NCBI GenBank assembly: GCA_000697475.1
Contig: JNEU01001167.1
Coordinates: forward strand, 40,586 to 104,585
Direction: 5' to 3'
Origin: Lichtheimia corymbifera B2541
Taxonomy: Eukaryota > Mucoromycota > Mucoromycetes > Mucorales > Lichtheimiaceae
Length of the DNA: 64,000 nucleotides
Shown: positions 23,194-35,212 of the stretch, in pieces
Numbering within the stretch: the first letter of the stretch is position 1
Layout of the letters: every line of letters begins with the position of its first letter
Position numbers and translations under genes: made by a program
Notes under the pieces: model-generated
What the model was told of the DNA's origin: nothing
Databases searched by the model: none
Seen by the model: only the letters and a program-made list of their open reading frames with translations

Positions 23194-25579
23194 ATGAAGT
23201 ACGGGCTTGAATTACAAAATAACATTTTTCCACCATGGCGATTGTCCTATGTGGCGTACGATGTTCTCAAGCAAGAGCTCAAGAGCCGTCAGCTTGACCA
23301 TGGATGGACCGAACAAGATGAACATGATTTCGTGCACTTGCTTGATAATGAGCTGACCAAAGTGTATGATTTCATCAATGCCAAGCTGTCTGAGATTGAT
23401 GCACGGATTCTTTATTGTGAGCGCACCATTCAGACATTGCAGCACAACCCGACCATGCAAACCGATGCAAGTTACCAAATCATGGATGAAGCACTTACCG
23501 AGATTCTCTTTGATGTGAACGACTTGTCACGGTTCACGCGTGTCAACTTTATTGCCATCCAAAAGATCCTCAAGAAGCATGACCGGTGGACTGGTCTCGA
23601 TCTCAAGCAAGCCTATGTTGACAAGTTGCGAGACAAGCCCCTTGATAACCAACGCTTTGATGTGGCCATTGTCTATATTTCTGCACTCCATGATATTTGC
23701 CGTACGCGTGGTGGCAAGAAACGAGCTCCGGGTGAAGGTGTCAATGCCAACGGCGACCAAAATGCATTCGAACGAGCCACTGCCAAGTATTGGATTCATC
23801 CCGATAATATCACAGAAGTCAAGGCCATCATCATGTTGCATTTGCCTGTGCTTATCTTTAATCGCAACAAAAAATGGGAGCCCGAAGACTCAGCCATTTC
23901 AAGTGTGTATGTTGATAATGACAACTTTGACTTGTATCAAGGTCGATTGCAACGTGACGAAGGTGCTGAAGCGATTCGTTTGAGATGGTAAGAACATGAT
24001 TGATTTGATCTAGCTCTTGTCTAACATACAACATTAGGTATGGTCCATATGACACAAAGAGTGTATTTGTGGAGCGTAAAACGCACCATGCGGCGTGGCT
24101 GGATGGTGCTTCCGTCAAGGATCGGTTCCGAATCAATGAAGGCCGGGTAAATCCCTTCCTGGAGGGATCGTACACAGCTGATCAAATTGCACAAGAATTG
24201 CGTTCACAAGGACAAGATCCATCGACTGTGGATAACGTTCACTTTATTGCTAATGGTGTGCAGACCTCATTTCGGGAGAAGCAGCTACGCCCCACCTTGC
24301 GTGTCTTTTACAACCGCACTGCTTTTCAATTGCCTGATGACCAAAAGCTGCGTATTTCACTCGACACCAACTTGACATTTATCCGTGAAGATCATTTGGA
24401 TGGTGTGCGACGACGTGAAAAAGACAACTGGAGACGAAAGGATGTGGATATTGATCCACCTTTTAGTTATCTTCCCGAAGATGAGATTTTGCGATTCCCT
24501 TATGCTGTCCTTGAAACCAAACTCCAAACACATCTTGGTCAAGAGCCACCTGCCTGGTTAACTTCGCTCGTGGAAAGCCATTTGGTCCATGAAGTGCCGC
24601 GCTTTTCAAAATACTTGCATGGTGCTTGTCATTTCTACCGTGAACGCTTGCCCTTGTTACCATGGTGGTTATCCGAACTCAATGTGGATATTCGCAAGCC
24701 TCGTAATGAAAACACCGGTCTCACCCGTTCACGCAGTTTCAAACCACTCATTGATGGTCGTTACCGCCGTGCCATGATTGAAGAAAAGGAGCGTGCCAAT
24801 CAAATTGCTGTGGTACGTCGCGGATCACAACGACAACAAGAGCCACAACGCCTTGCTGTTGTCTCTGAAGAAACAAGCAGCAGCATTGCACGGCCATTAT
24901 CATCCAGTGAAACACTCACACGCACATCACCACCCACACCTGCACCTACCAGCAAGGATCCTTTACGTAAACGATTGTTGGATGATGATAAAGATACACC
25001 ACCTGCTTGGCAACCTGTGCGTAATAGCGTGGTGGCCATTGGTGTGCCTGTGGATGAAAAGCAAAACAACGCTGCTTCAAGTGCAGCTGCTGCAGCAGGC
25101 GATAATAGCAGCAACGACAAGCAACGGAAAAAGTTCAAGGTGCCTTTCATGTGGAACAATATGCTCAGTGATGGCCAACCCAACGAACGTCAAAAAGTCA
25201 AGGTGCGAGTTGAGCCCAAGGTCTTTTTCGCCAACGAACGTACATTTATTTCTTGGTTACAATTCTGTGCCTTGTTGCTTACGGTGGCCTTGTCATTACT
25301 TAACTTTGGTGACAATACCAGTCGTATTATTGGTGGTATCTTTATTGGCCTGGCAGCCGCTGTAGCTATCTACGCTCTCTATCGCTTTGAGAAACGTGCC
25401 TGGATGATCAATCGTCGTGTGGACGGTCGTTATGATGATCTTTGGGGTCCTGCTGTTCTTTGTACACTTCTTGTCGGTGCCCTTATTGTAAGTCATTGTG
25501 GTTCATTATGGTATAATATATGTATACTCACGTATTCCTTGTTTCTTTTTAGGTCAACTTTTATCTACGTTTCCATTAG
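23194..25579 (+). CDS. VTC4: Vacuolar transporter chaperone 4, polyphosphate polymerase
   Basis: Three exons: 23194-23987, 24038-25487, 25553-25579 (756 aa). An N-terminal SPX domain (from [10 protein letters not shown], about 1-150) senses inositol pyrophosphate. The central VTC tunnel domain has K198, R262, R264, K279, R358, R370, E424 and K456 at positions matching the active-site residues known from yeast Vtc4, so it should be catalytic rather than a Vtc2/3-type accessory subunit. Three membrane helices at the C-terminus follow a Ser/Ala-rich linker. The complex makes polyphosphate from ATP at the vacuole membrane and translocates it. The last exon encodes only VNFYLRFH, completing the third helix. 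It is convergent with the HRI kinase gene. Confidence 0.95.
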
Positions 25580-25885
25580 AAGAGACATACACCACCCCTT
25601 GTTCATTGTCCTCAAAACCTTGCTTCCTTCCTTCTTCATGTACCAATATACATAGTAACGCATCTTGTAAACACACACTTTCCTTTTACACACAATACAC
25701 ACGCACCTCGAGTATAATGCATCCAATCAATACTTTTTACTCTTTTTGATAAATCTTGTTGTTTGTTCTTGTTTTCATACCATGGTGGTGGTTTACTGGG
25801 AATCTTGGGTGATGTTTATATATACAAAAGAATGCTCTAATCTCTCTCTCTCTCTGTCTGTCTATATACATGATGATATGTAAGC
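25580..25885. other. Convergent 3' intergenic
   Basis: 306 bp between the VTC4 and HRI stop codons, AT- and CT-rich. It presumably holds both polyadenylation sites; nothing else seen. Confidence 0.5.
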
Positions 25886-28720
25886 TTATTGGGAGGTGGT
25901 GTCACTCGAAGAAGAAGGACCCATGTTGGAAGCGGGTGGTGTCAAAGGTAATTTGGTGTGCTGTACTTGTTCCAATTGGCGTTGCAAATCGTCAAGACGT
26001 TTTTGCATAGCATCCATTTCAAGCTTCTTTTCTAATTCGATACGTTCCATGCGCATACGCAATGCAGCCATTTCTTCATTTTGTTGATCCAGTGCTCGTG
26101 ATTTGGCCTTCAGCTGACTTTTGAGAGAAGCAAACGACTCGTCGTCATGATCCTCCTGTTCCTGTTTTTGTTGTTGTTGTTTTTGTTGTTGTGGATGCTG
26201 CACATTGGGTCACATGAGTTTTAAACTATACACAAAGACGCAAAACAATGCAGCTTACCGTATTCGCTGAATCACCCGTAAACAGTTCAAAATCCAACAA
26301 TTGGGCAGCGGTGGGACGATTTGCTGCGTTTGGGTCCATCATCCATAAAATTAAAGCTGACTATTTATATAACTACTTTTAGTATCACCGTATACATGGC
26401 GCATTTTTTTCTGAAGGATGCAAAAGGACCTTACCTCTTTAGGATAGCGCTCCACAAATCCATCAGGGAAAATTCCTTGCTTAAGAGCATCAATGGCTTC
26501 AGCACGTTCCATAGCAGTTGCAAAGGGTCGATATAATTCAAAAAAGATGATGGCCAATGAATAAATATCCACCTTTTCACCATAGGCACTCGGTCGATGG
26601 GCCAATTGTTCTGGTGATGCATACTATTGTAATAAAGTTTTAATGACGGGTGTTGTATAATAAAGGCACCAGAATGAAAAGAACTTACTGTGCGAGTACC
26701 AACACCCCCTGTGCGCATACGTCGCACCGAAGGACGTCGACGAGGTGTTGTATTTTCTGAAACTTCCTTGCTGCTGTTGTTATTTTCACAGGCACTCTGG
26801 TGCTCCTCTTCCACAAAAGGTGATGATGATAAATCTTGATCTTCTTCAGATGCAGCAGCAAGACCAAAGTCGCCAATTTTAGGCACCCAGGGCTCGTCCC
26901 ACATGCATTGCCTTAGGCCATCTGGTGTGTGTACGGAATCAAAGGAAAAGCTGTGATCGTGGGCAAGGGAGGATGATGACAACATGCCATGATTACTGCT
27001 GCTGTTGCTGCTGCTAATACTGCCATGACTCCGTGGTCCACTACTGGTAGCTAAGCTATTGGCACGACTACGACCATGACGACGGTTGCTTTGGCTGGAT
27101 CGACGCGCCTCGTTAAGTGACGAAGGCATACTCAAAAAGATATTGGTCGGTTTAAGATCACGATGCATCACCCCTTGTTCATGGATATAAGCAGCTCCCT
27201 CAAGAATCTGAGCAAATATATCAATGTTGCGTTGTGGATCCACAGCATCGTAGCCATCCTCATTGTCTTGAAAGCATTGCTGGTTGCGAAATTTGATAAA
27301 GTCATGCAATGTAGCTAAAGGTACAAATAAGTATCATGCAGCAGGAGAGGGATCACTTGGTTGTAAGTTACCTGGACATAATTGCATTTGAATGTAAAGC
27401 ACCCATTCGCCTTCAAAGGATCCAAAAGCTGAATGATGACGGCGTTGAATGGAAGAGGAGCGTTGTACTTCCATCATGCTGCTGCTGTTGCTAGTGCTCC
27501 CACCACCACCACGCGTCCATGTCATCTTTTCCTCCTCCTCCATAACAAAATCAACCCCAGGTGACGAGAGCTGAGGAGAATTCATACGTAAGCTTGATTC
27601 ATCCGAAAAGTCGAAAATGGGATCATTGAAAATGCTCGTTTCTTGATGGAATCGTACTTTGCTTTTGCGTGTTGTCGTTGTTGATGATCGATAGTATTCA
27701 GAAAAGTAATCTTCATCCTCCTCTTCATCACGTTGTAATGCTGCGGAAGATACCAATTCCAGCCATGACGAGTAATATCGAACCACGTTGCGGTGTTCAA
27801 GGCGTGCAAGATGCTTGATTTCTCGAAAGATCTTTTCGTATGGGTTTTCATGATCCATCATGGTATCCAAGTCTTTGCCCAATCGAATCTTTTTGATCGC
27901 ATAATCAATCCCATCCAACTTGTTACGTGCACGCCATACGCTAGCAAATCCACCACGCCCCAACATGCTGATTTCCACAAAGTCGTTTTCATAGCGTGAA
28001 TTCTGGACCGATAAATTGGATAAAAGTTGTTCGGATGTAATGGATGAAGGCGTTGCTGCTGCTGCTGCTGCTGCTGCTGACGGCGATGGTGATTGAAATC
28101 GTCTCATGCTGCTCTCCTCTTCATCGGATGAAGGTACAGGTCCAATCATCTTTTGGTGTTGTTGAAACAATCGTTCATCTTGTACCGTTTGCACAGCCGT
28201 ATAAAACAATTGTTGAAAGGCGTTTTGAAAAGTGGAACGGACACTGGCCATTTCATCCATAAACTCGGCATCAATCAACCCCAAAGACCGTAAGGTTTGA
28301 CAGATAAGAAAAAACACCTTGCGATTGGATTCAGGCGATTCACCGTACACTCGACAAAATGACTCAATCAATGATACAAGTAACATCTTGGCTTGACGAC
28401 GCTTGGATCCATCTGATAATGCCTTGGGTTGCCATAGTTGTTGACCTCCTCCTGCTCCTCCTCTACCAAACTGAACATTCTTTTGGTTGTTGACTGACAA
28501 GAGACCACCTTCATATGTGTGTAACAAACATGTTAAATAGACTTGCGTAGCGTTTGAAAGAAAGAATAAAAGGACAATTACCTTCTCTATCATACTCATT
28601 GGCTTGTTGCTCCAATTCAAAAGACGAAGGTCGATGCCAAAAAGAGTTGGGTCGATCACTGTCATTGGTCAAGACGGAAGAATAGGTGCAATCGTCATCG
28701 TCAGTGCAAGCAGGGACCAT
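25886..28720 (-). CDS. HRI: HRI-type eIF2alpha kinase
   Basis: Six exons: 28720-28582, 28508-27372, 27314-26689, 26623-26435, 26360-26259, 26197-25886 (834 aa). The N-terminal region LLVSLIESFCRVYGE...CQTLRSLGLI matches the HRI N-domain. The kinase has GRGGFASVW (glycine loop), K252 in YAIKKI, HRDLKPTN (HRD 476-478), KIGDFG (DFG 574-576), YASPEQL and the HRI-type IFFELYRPFATAMERAE. A long Ser/acid-rich insert separates the lobes, as in eIF2alpha kinases; a second insert lies between HRD and DFG. A poly-Ala run (GCT repeat, 28052-28079) precedes the kinase. The C-terminus is a Gln-rich stretch and a coiled coil (KSRALDQQNEEMAALRMRME). Phosphorylates eIF2alpha Ser51 under stress (heme, mitochondrial or oxidative) to dampen translation. 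Intron 1 uses the weak acceptor GAAG. Confidence 0.92.
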
Positions 28721-29046
28721 AATGAAGGACAATTGTAATGTGTGATCAAGTAGTTCAGTTGTGGGGGGGGGGATGGAGGGGTATAAAAGAAAGGGAAAGA
28801 ACGTGTAAGCGTGTGGTGGGTAGTGCGTATGTGTTTAAAATTGGCAGCAGCAGCACAATGCGGGGAGTGTGTGTGGGTTAATGCTGCTTTTGCTAGAAGA
28901 ATTTCGATGGTTTCACACCCATCCAATGACATTTCTTTGTACCTGGCCCATCTCCTTGGTGCCATTTCATTACATACAATTACAACATGACCACTAAGAA
29001 TCAATCTTTGATTTCTTTATTATATAATTATATGATACATTGTGTG
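28721..29046. other. Intergenic
   Basis: Promoter of the HRI gene and 3' end of the Frizzled-like SH3 gene, both on the minus strand. Contains a G-run near 28759-28767; no gene. Confidence 0.45.
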
Positions 29047-30775
29047 TTATAAAGAGACAATGTTGTTGTTATCTTTATATAACTGCTGGGATGGTGGTGG
29101 TGGTGGTGATCGTACAACTGCTTTAGACAAAGGAACAACATCTTCTTCAGCATTGTGCGTATCGAAAAAGGGAGTATTGGGAGAAGTGGGACTATTATCA
29201 TCAGCCTCAGGATTGTAGAGATTGGTATTACGCATACTAGCGGTGCGTCTGGGTATGTGGCGGTGCTGCGTCATTGTTGCAAAGGTGGGTGGCAAATTGC
29301 CAAGACTCATGGATCGTCGCACCTTTTCACGGATTCGATCGACATTTAAAAGTTTCAGTTGGTTCGGCTGTGTTGGTTTCGACGTAATCTGATCGTCATC
29401 ATCATCATGGCATGGCTTGTTCGATGATTCATCATCATCATTGTTGGTGATGGTGGTGGATGATGGTGGTGGTGGTGGTGCCTCATCCATGATCAAATCC
29501 GGTGGCGCAGGTGTTACACATACAAGTGGAAATGCTCCCTTGAGCCCGGTCATGACATTATACCCAATGGCCCACCCATCGTCAAATGATACTGCCAAAC
29601 ATATCAAGTCGCCTGCATGCAATGCCAATTCATCCCCCATCTGTGGTGGATAAGGATAAACAACAAAATATAAATCTTCAGGTCGTGGTTGTTGAGGTGG
29701 CGAAAGAGGTGGCGTCATGGTGCTGCTAGCTGTTGTTGTAGGTGGTATTGCTGATGCATCATTCATTGTCGTCGGTTCCTTGGAAGAATGTGTTGTATTG
29801 TGATGGGTGTTTTGTGTTATATCATTGTCCTCAAGGTTGTGCGTGAGAGGAATGTGTGAATCACGTTTATAATCATCATCATCTTCTTCATCAAGAGGAG
29901 CTGCTTCATACGTTTTAAATTGGAATTGGTTGTTGCTGCTTTTTCGTCTGCTGAGTATCCGTCGTCGCATAGAACATAGGCAAAACAGAGCCAAAGCTAT
30001 CATTCCTGCTCCAACGACACATCCAACCACGATTCCGGCAATGTCACCACCCGATAAAGCACCACATGCCAAATCATTGCAACATGTATCAGTCTGATTG
30101 TAGCGACAATATTGACATGCACCGACCGTGTTCCCTTGAAATCCTATGTATGGCATCATATTACTCCATCTTTGTCTATGGGCTGGGGGATATGTAGTAA
30201 AGCAACCTACCACAATTGTCAGGTTCGTTTTGTTCGCCGGAAATACAGTTGTCAGGAGTGCTTCGATCCAGGCATTGTTCCATGAAAGGAAAATCTATAA
30301 CAGAGCCATATTTCGGATTGCTAGTAAAGCACCTGTATCTGATATTGGACGAGATGCTATTCAACCATGCTTCGCAAGTACGCTCACATATAGGTGGAAC
30401 AGGTGCTACAGCATGGTCGGCGTTGCAGTGCGGAGAAGTATAAGCGACGTCGTGAACAACCATGGCGCAAAGTCTCGTAAGTGAATACCGGGCGTAAGGT
30501 ACAGGTTGAGTGCTATGGCATCCAAATCGATCCATATAAAACTTGCTTGATTGCGCATAATCAAAGAGTATTCGATCGAAAGAATCAAGGTCGGTGACAT
30601 GAGCTAGAAAAGGATATCGGCTGTCGAGCTCAACAAGCGGGAGATAATATCGGCTATATGCAGGACATGCTTTCGATCCTTCAAGTGATAGACATCCACC
30701 GCTTTGTCCTCGGACACTCCAAGTCCATAATATCAAAAGAATATAGAATAGTGTGAAATGGCGTTGTTGTTGCAT
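29047..30775 (-). CDS. Cys-rich (Frizzled-CRD-like) ectodomain, TM, cytoplasmic SH3 protein
   Basis: Two exons, 30775-30211 and 30143-29047 (553 aa). Signal peptide 1-24. The ectodomain has Cys at 28, 37, 86, 103, 117, 130, 134, 149, 168, 177 and 188, with RLCAMVVHDVAYTSPHC and PPICERTC spaced like the second half of a Frizzled cysteine-rich domain; a further Cys cluster (198-215) precedes the membrane. TM about 223-246 (IAGIVVGCVVGAGM...). The cytoplasmic part has an acidic patch, Pro-rich stretch, an SH3 domain at about 347-400 (VVYPYPPQMGDELALHAGD, DDGWAIGYN, GAFPLVCV) and a Ser-rich tail with an RRSMSLG phosphosite-like motif. The architecture implies a plasma-membrane receptor or stress sensor that recruits Pro-rich partners. 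Fz-like assignment is by Cys pattern only. Confidence 0.82.
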
Positions 30776-31866
30776 TGCGTTGTGTGATAGTGAATGTAAT
30801 GAGGTGGTGTATATATGGGTGGTGGGTATGCTGGGTTGGGTAATGTACAAATGAAGCGATTCAAAAGTGGAGCATGCTCATAAAGGGTGAATGAGAAAGA
30901 GCTCTGTTGTATGAGTGGTAAAGGAAGAAAAAGAAAGAATAAGCGAACAAGAGTGTGTGATGTACTACAAATCTAAGCGGCATAGCAACCATAGCTAGGG
31001 GACACACACTCTTTGCAGTAAAGCTCCATCCTTACTTCCGCTCATGCTCGGGTTGCACAACGCTTTCGGTTTGATCCATCCATAGTCAACAGTGAACCCA
31101 GATGGCTTTGCTGCAATGCATCCTATCCAGAAATGCCATTTTCAGAATTATTGAGCCTATTTGCCTTATTCGTAACCCACTCATCATTGTGACCTATCAC
31201 GCTGACAAACATTGGATATTTGACAACATATTATGTCGTGTTACGTCAAGACGATCCCCTAACCATTCAAATGTACAATTGCATCGATCGTGCAGCAGTT
31301 GATCAGTGCAGACATGTAATATTGGCGTAACATGTGAAAGAAAAGGCAAATTAGGGAGAGACCAAGTAGAAGAAGAAGGTAAGCTTATAACCTACTTTTT
31401 TATTTTAACGCAACGACGACGACGATGACCATGAACAACGTGGTGGTGTATTATTTGTCATTTTACTTATGCAACGGACAATATAAGGTTAATGTGAGTT
31501 ATCGGGTATAAAGCAAGTGAAGCAGGGTATTGAATGCACATGGCGGGGGGAATCGATGTCAATTGTGCAACAATCCGATCCATCAAAACATAGCGCTTGA
31601 ATGTGCAGGACACAGACTTGGTTCTGGACTCCCTTTTCTTTCCCAATTGTGAGTGTGAGTGTGAGTGTGTGTGTTATATGTGTCTCTCTGTATGCACATT
31701 GCTCTCTTTTCTCTCTCCAAGGTCTAATTAGACAAATCATATCACTTTGAAACATTGGCCTTGTTTCTCTTTTTTCTCTTCCTCTCTCTTTTGCTCACTC
31801 CCTCTCTTTATTCACCGGTATCGCGTTGTTTGTTCAATATCGTCATCTTCCTCTCTTCTGACACTC
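30776..31866. other. Divergent intergenic region
   Basis: Shared promoter region of the Frizzled-like SH3 gene (minus) and VAC7 (plus). A TATATA element lies near 30809-30815 upstream of the former. CT-rich tracts at 31680-31810 precede VAC7. No gene seen. Confidence 0.5.
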
Positions 31867-34343
31867 ATGTCAGATAAACACCCATCCCCTACTACTACTA
31901 CGCCCAACGAGGTCGACAAAACGAGGACACCACCAACACCAATAGTAGCAGTGCACGAGCCCCCAATGCCGCCTTCATCGCCGCCTCCTCCTCGTCCTTC
32001 TCCTCCCCATTCGTCAGTAGACTCATCGCCATCGTCACATGTCGCTACGGGAGAACAGGCCATGACAGAAGGAGGAACATCCCATGTGGATCCAACGTCA
32101 ACAACCGGTACTGAAAAGACACCTTCCAGACAGCCATCGTCTCGTACACTCAATGCTCAACAACGTCGATCGTTAATTACAAAGTTCGCTACGATCCATA
32201 CTGACAAGTATCCAGAGAATCTTCGACGAGAGTTCCCAATGAGCAACTTTGATCGCAACTTGACAGTAGAAAAGGCCCGGTTTGAGCCACAACCTCTTAA
32301 TCATGACACGAATAATACCACTCTTCCTCATCATCATCATTCTCATCATCATCCAAAGGAGGGAGCTTACTCTGGAGCAGCAACACCAGCAACTACAGCA
32401 TCATCATCATCACCTCCTCATGATCATTTGCAAGCATCTTCTTCACATCATCGACCCACAGCAGCGTCATCACCCACCAGTTATACAACCAACAATAGTA
32501 TTACTCCATCAGCATCATCCACTACTGGACTCCATACTACGTCAAGTACCTATTCAGTCAATGGGAATGGTACCGGTGTAACAAGTACATCAACAGCACC
32601 TGGTGGTAATACGACTCCTGCTGGTGGTGGTGGTAATGGGCCTGTAAAGCCAATCATGCAACCTACAAAGTCTAGAAGCGAAGTATGTATATCCATCATC
32701 ATTCCCTTTATCCCCTTCACTCCTTGTTCTTTTACCCCGCATCCCTCTCTCTCTTTCCCCCTTTGTTGACTATGATCTTGACTTTAGGGTGATCGAGCGT
32801 GTCGCACCAACAAGAAACGACGACGACCTCCTCCTCCTGTTAGTGGGACGGCTACACCAGCTGAAGTCTTTCATCGTAATTTGATTGATGCCGTTTCCAA
32901 TGTAGAAGGCAAGTCATTCCCACTCAATCACGTGACGTATCACTAACATAACATACATAACTATAGACTCGGATGAAAATGAGCATTATGTATATTCTTA
33001 TGGCGGTGCAACAGCGATTGATCCAACATCGTATCATTCAGATTTGGGATATCATCGACCTCAATCCATTCGATCATCTCCGCCTTCTTCACATCATCCA
33101 GAAAACAAATGGCTGGCTCCATGGACATCAACAGCAAGTTTCTTTAGCGACCTCTTTCGGATCAATAGCAATCACTCACAAAGACCCCTTATCACCACAC
33201 GATCTTCATCACTGACAACGCATGGTATTGCAGACGATGAAGCAGAAGCGGCTTATCAACCCCATCATCGCCCAAAGTTAAGAAACTATGTGATTCCCAA
33301 GCAACATCCTTATGCTGAACCATGGGCGGGTGATCATCATCATTGGTACGATAGTAAACGCAACCTGACAACGACACCATCGCATCATTTACCACCACCA
33401 GCACAACCTTCTCGGAGCCATCGACGACGCATATACCCATGGGCATATCATACAGATGGGTACAGCAGTGATGATGAAGATACCCCATTGATGATGGGCC
33501 GTTCTTTACGGTCTAGTAAACGATCCAGGAAAAAGAAACGTTTATGGTATGTATGCATTCTTCAAATGTCAAAGCAATGACGATTACTAACACGGGTTGT
33601 TTCCATAGTTCACGTGTTTTTCGCAATACAATGCTCGCCTTTTTATTTCTTGTGCTGGCCACTTGCTTTTTAGTCCTCTATCGAGCTAAACCCTTGGTCG
33701 ATATCGGCGTTGAAATGGGCCGGGTGCTGGCGTCCGATAAAGAACTCATCTTTGATTTGCGTGTCAAGGCCAACAACTGGAATTGGTGGACTGTGCGCGT
33801 TGCCGATGCAGATATCAGTATGTTTGCATTCAGTCAAGTGGTGCCCATGAGTAACAACACCGTCATTCATGGTAAGTTGGGGTCAAAAAAAAAGGAAAGA
33901 GGATGTGATGGATAGTGGCTGATAGTCATGATGTAGGCGTGGATCCAGCAGAGTATCTTGGTAGTTTTTATCGATTTGATGAACCATTGGCATTTCCACC
34001 CGCCATGCTTTCACGAGAACAAGTCGAAGCAAGTAGTCAAATCCGAATTAAATCACCGGGTGCTGATAAAAGTGGCAATGAGCGATGGTACGTAAATCTC
34101 ATGGAGGAAATCAGAGAGGATGTCACTAAGACCTTTGTTTATTCTAGGTCACGTATCATTCGTTACCCTTATGGACTCGTTGCCAGAGGTGTGCTCAAAT
34201 ACAGACCTTTACCATTTACTGGAGCCTACTCACAATCCGTGGCCATCTGTGATGTTGCACGCGTAGAACCCATATCCGGTGTCATTTCAGAAGATCCAGA
34301 TCAGAGTTATTGTTTAAAACATGATAAAGGCATAGACCAATGA
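31867..34343 (+). CDS. VAC7: Vac7-like vacuolar PI(3,5)P2 regulator
   Basis: Six exons: 31867-32682, 32788-32908, 32967-33546, 33609-33871, 33937-34087, 34148-34343 (708 aa). A long disordered Ser/Pro/His-rich N-terminal half contains the Vac7-type segment NLIDAVSNVEDSDENE. A membrane segment at about 513-530 (MLAFLFLVLATCFLVL) is followed by ASDKELIFDLRVKANN and VADADISMFAFS, the LEA-2/Vac7 lumenal domain, and RYPYGLVARGVLKYR near the end. Yeast Vac7 activates the Fab1 lipid kinase with Vac14 and so controls vacuole size and inheritance. Intron 2 (32909-32966) begins with GC (GCAAGT). Start is the ATG of MSDKHPSP. Confidence 0.88.
32909..32966 (+). other. GC-AG intron in VAC7
   Basis: The donor is GAAG|GCAAGT and the acceptor CTATAG. 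Splicing here restores the VSNVEDSDENE frame, which matches the Vac7 family; no GT donor nearby gives that join. Confidence 0.75.
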
Positions 34344-34453
34344 ATACATTTGCTTTTCCGATTTCTAAAGCATTTTCATCGAATGATATATTATGAAATG
34401 TGTGATTGATGCTATAATTTACAAATGGATAAATGTGTGGTGATAGCGACTCT

Positions 34454-35212
34454 TTAAACTTGATTATCTGCATTAAACTCACTCTCAATGCTAGGTTCCA
34501 GCAAGGCAGCATGGGCCAAAATAACGACAGCAGCAGCACCTAGTAGTAGATATTAGGCATTGCCTTATCATGATGGGTTCTTAGAGCACTTACTGATAAT
34601 CCAAAAGATAGCACCTGTAGCACCAGAAAAGAGGAGTAGTATGAGGGATGCACCGCAATAGGCACCGTACATGGCTGAGGCGGATATGGTGGTATTACCG
34701 ATTGTTAATGCACCATCCAAGCGCGAGATGACAAAGAAACCGCCAAAGATAAATGCAATCGTAAATAGCAATGACCAGTTTGTGATTCTACAATTGAAAA
34801 ATTAGTGATGAATGCCCTCACTGTGCTCGTTGTTCTACTTACACTGCATAAATGGCCAATCCTAGGACAATGAGCATATAATTGACAGCGAAATGTTGCA
34901 GGTTGTAACTATCCAAATGTTGTTAGCATACTTTTTTCCTCAATATCCCTTTGAATAAACAGCTTACTTCCAACGCTTGGTGATTTCGCCAATTGACGTC
35001 GTGAAGCTGAACCGGTTCTTGTCAAAAAAGTCATTCAAGGGACGAAGTTTGGCCAGCTTTTCCTCTCGGAATTCACGGGCTTTCTTTAGGAATTCGAAGC
35101 GGGATGGCGATTCAGTGGTGGTGGTGTTGGTGGTAGGAGCAGGGGCGGTGGTGGCATTATCGTTTTGGAGATCAGGGACATTGGAAAGAAGGGGTTCGGT
35201 AGTTTGGCTCAT
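34454..35212 (-). CDS. PRA1/Yip3-family prenylated Rab acceptor
   Basis: Four exons: 35212-34968, 34908-34843, 34787-34594, 34539-34454 (196 aa). RPLNDFFDKNRFSF and ITKRWNYNLQHFAVNY are the PRA1 signature; four hydrophobic segments follow as two hairpins (MLIVLGLAIYAV, LLFTIAFIFGGFFV, YGAYCGASLILLLF, AAAVVILAHAALLE). PRA1 proteins sit in ER/Golgi membranes and help Rab GTPase delivery and vesicle trafficking. The N-terminal 45 residues are Thr-rich and variable. It converges on VAC7 with 110 bp between stops. A TATATAAAAG promoter lies 59 nt upstream of the ATG. Confidence 0.9.

Noticed and set aside
28779..28790. TATAAAAG upstream of HRI
   Set aside because: It is oriented on the plus strand while HRI is on the minus strand, with no plus-strand gene following.
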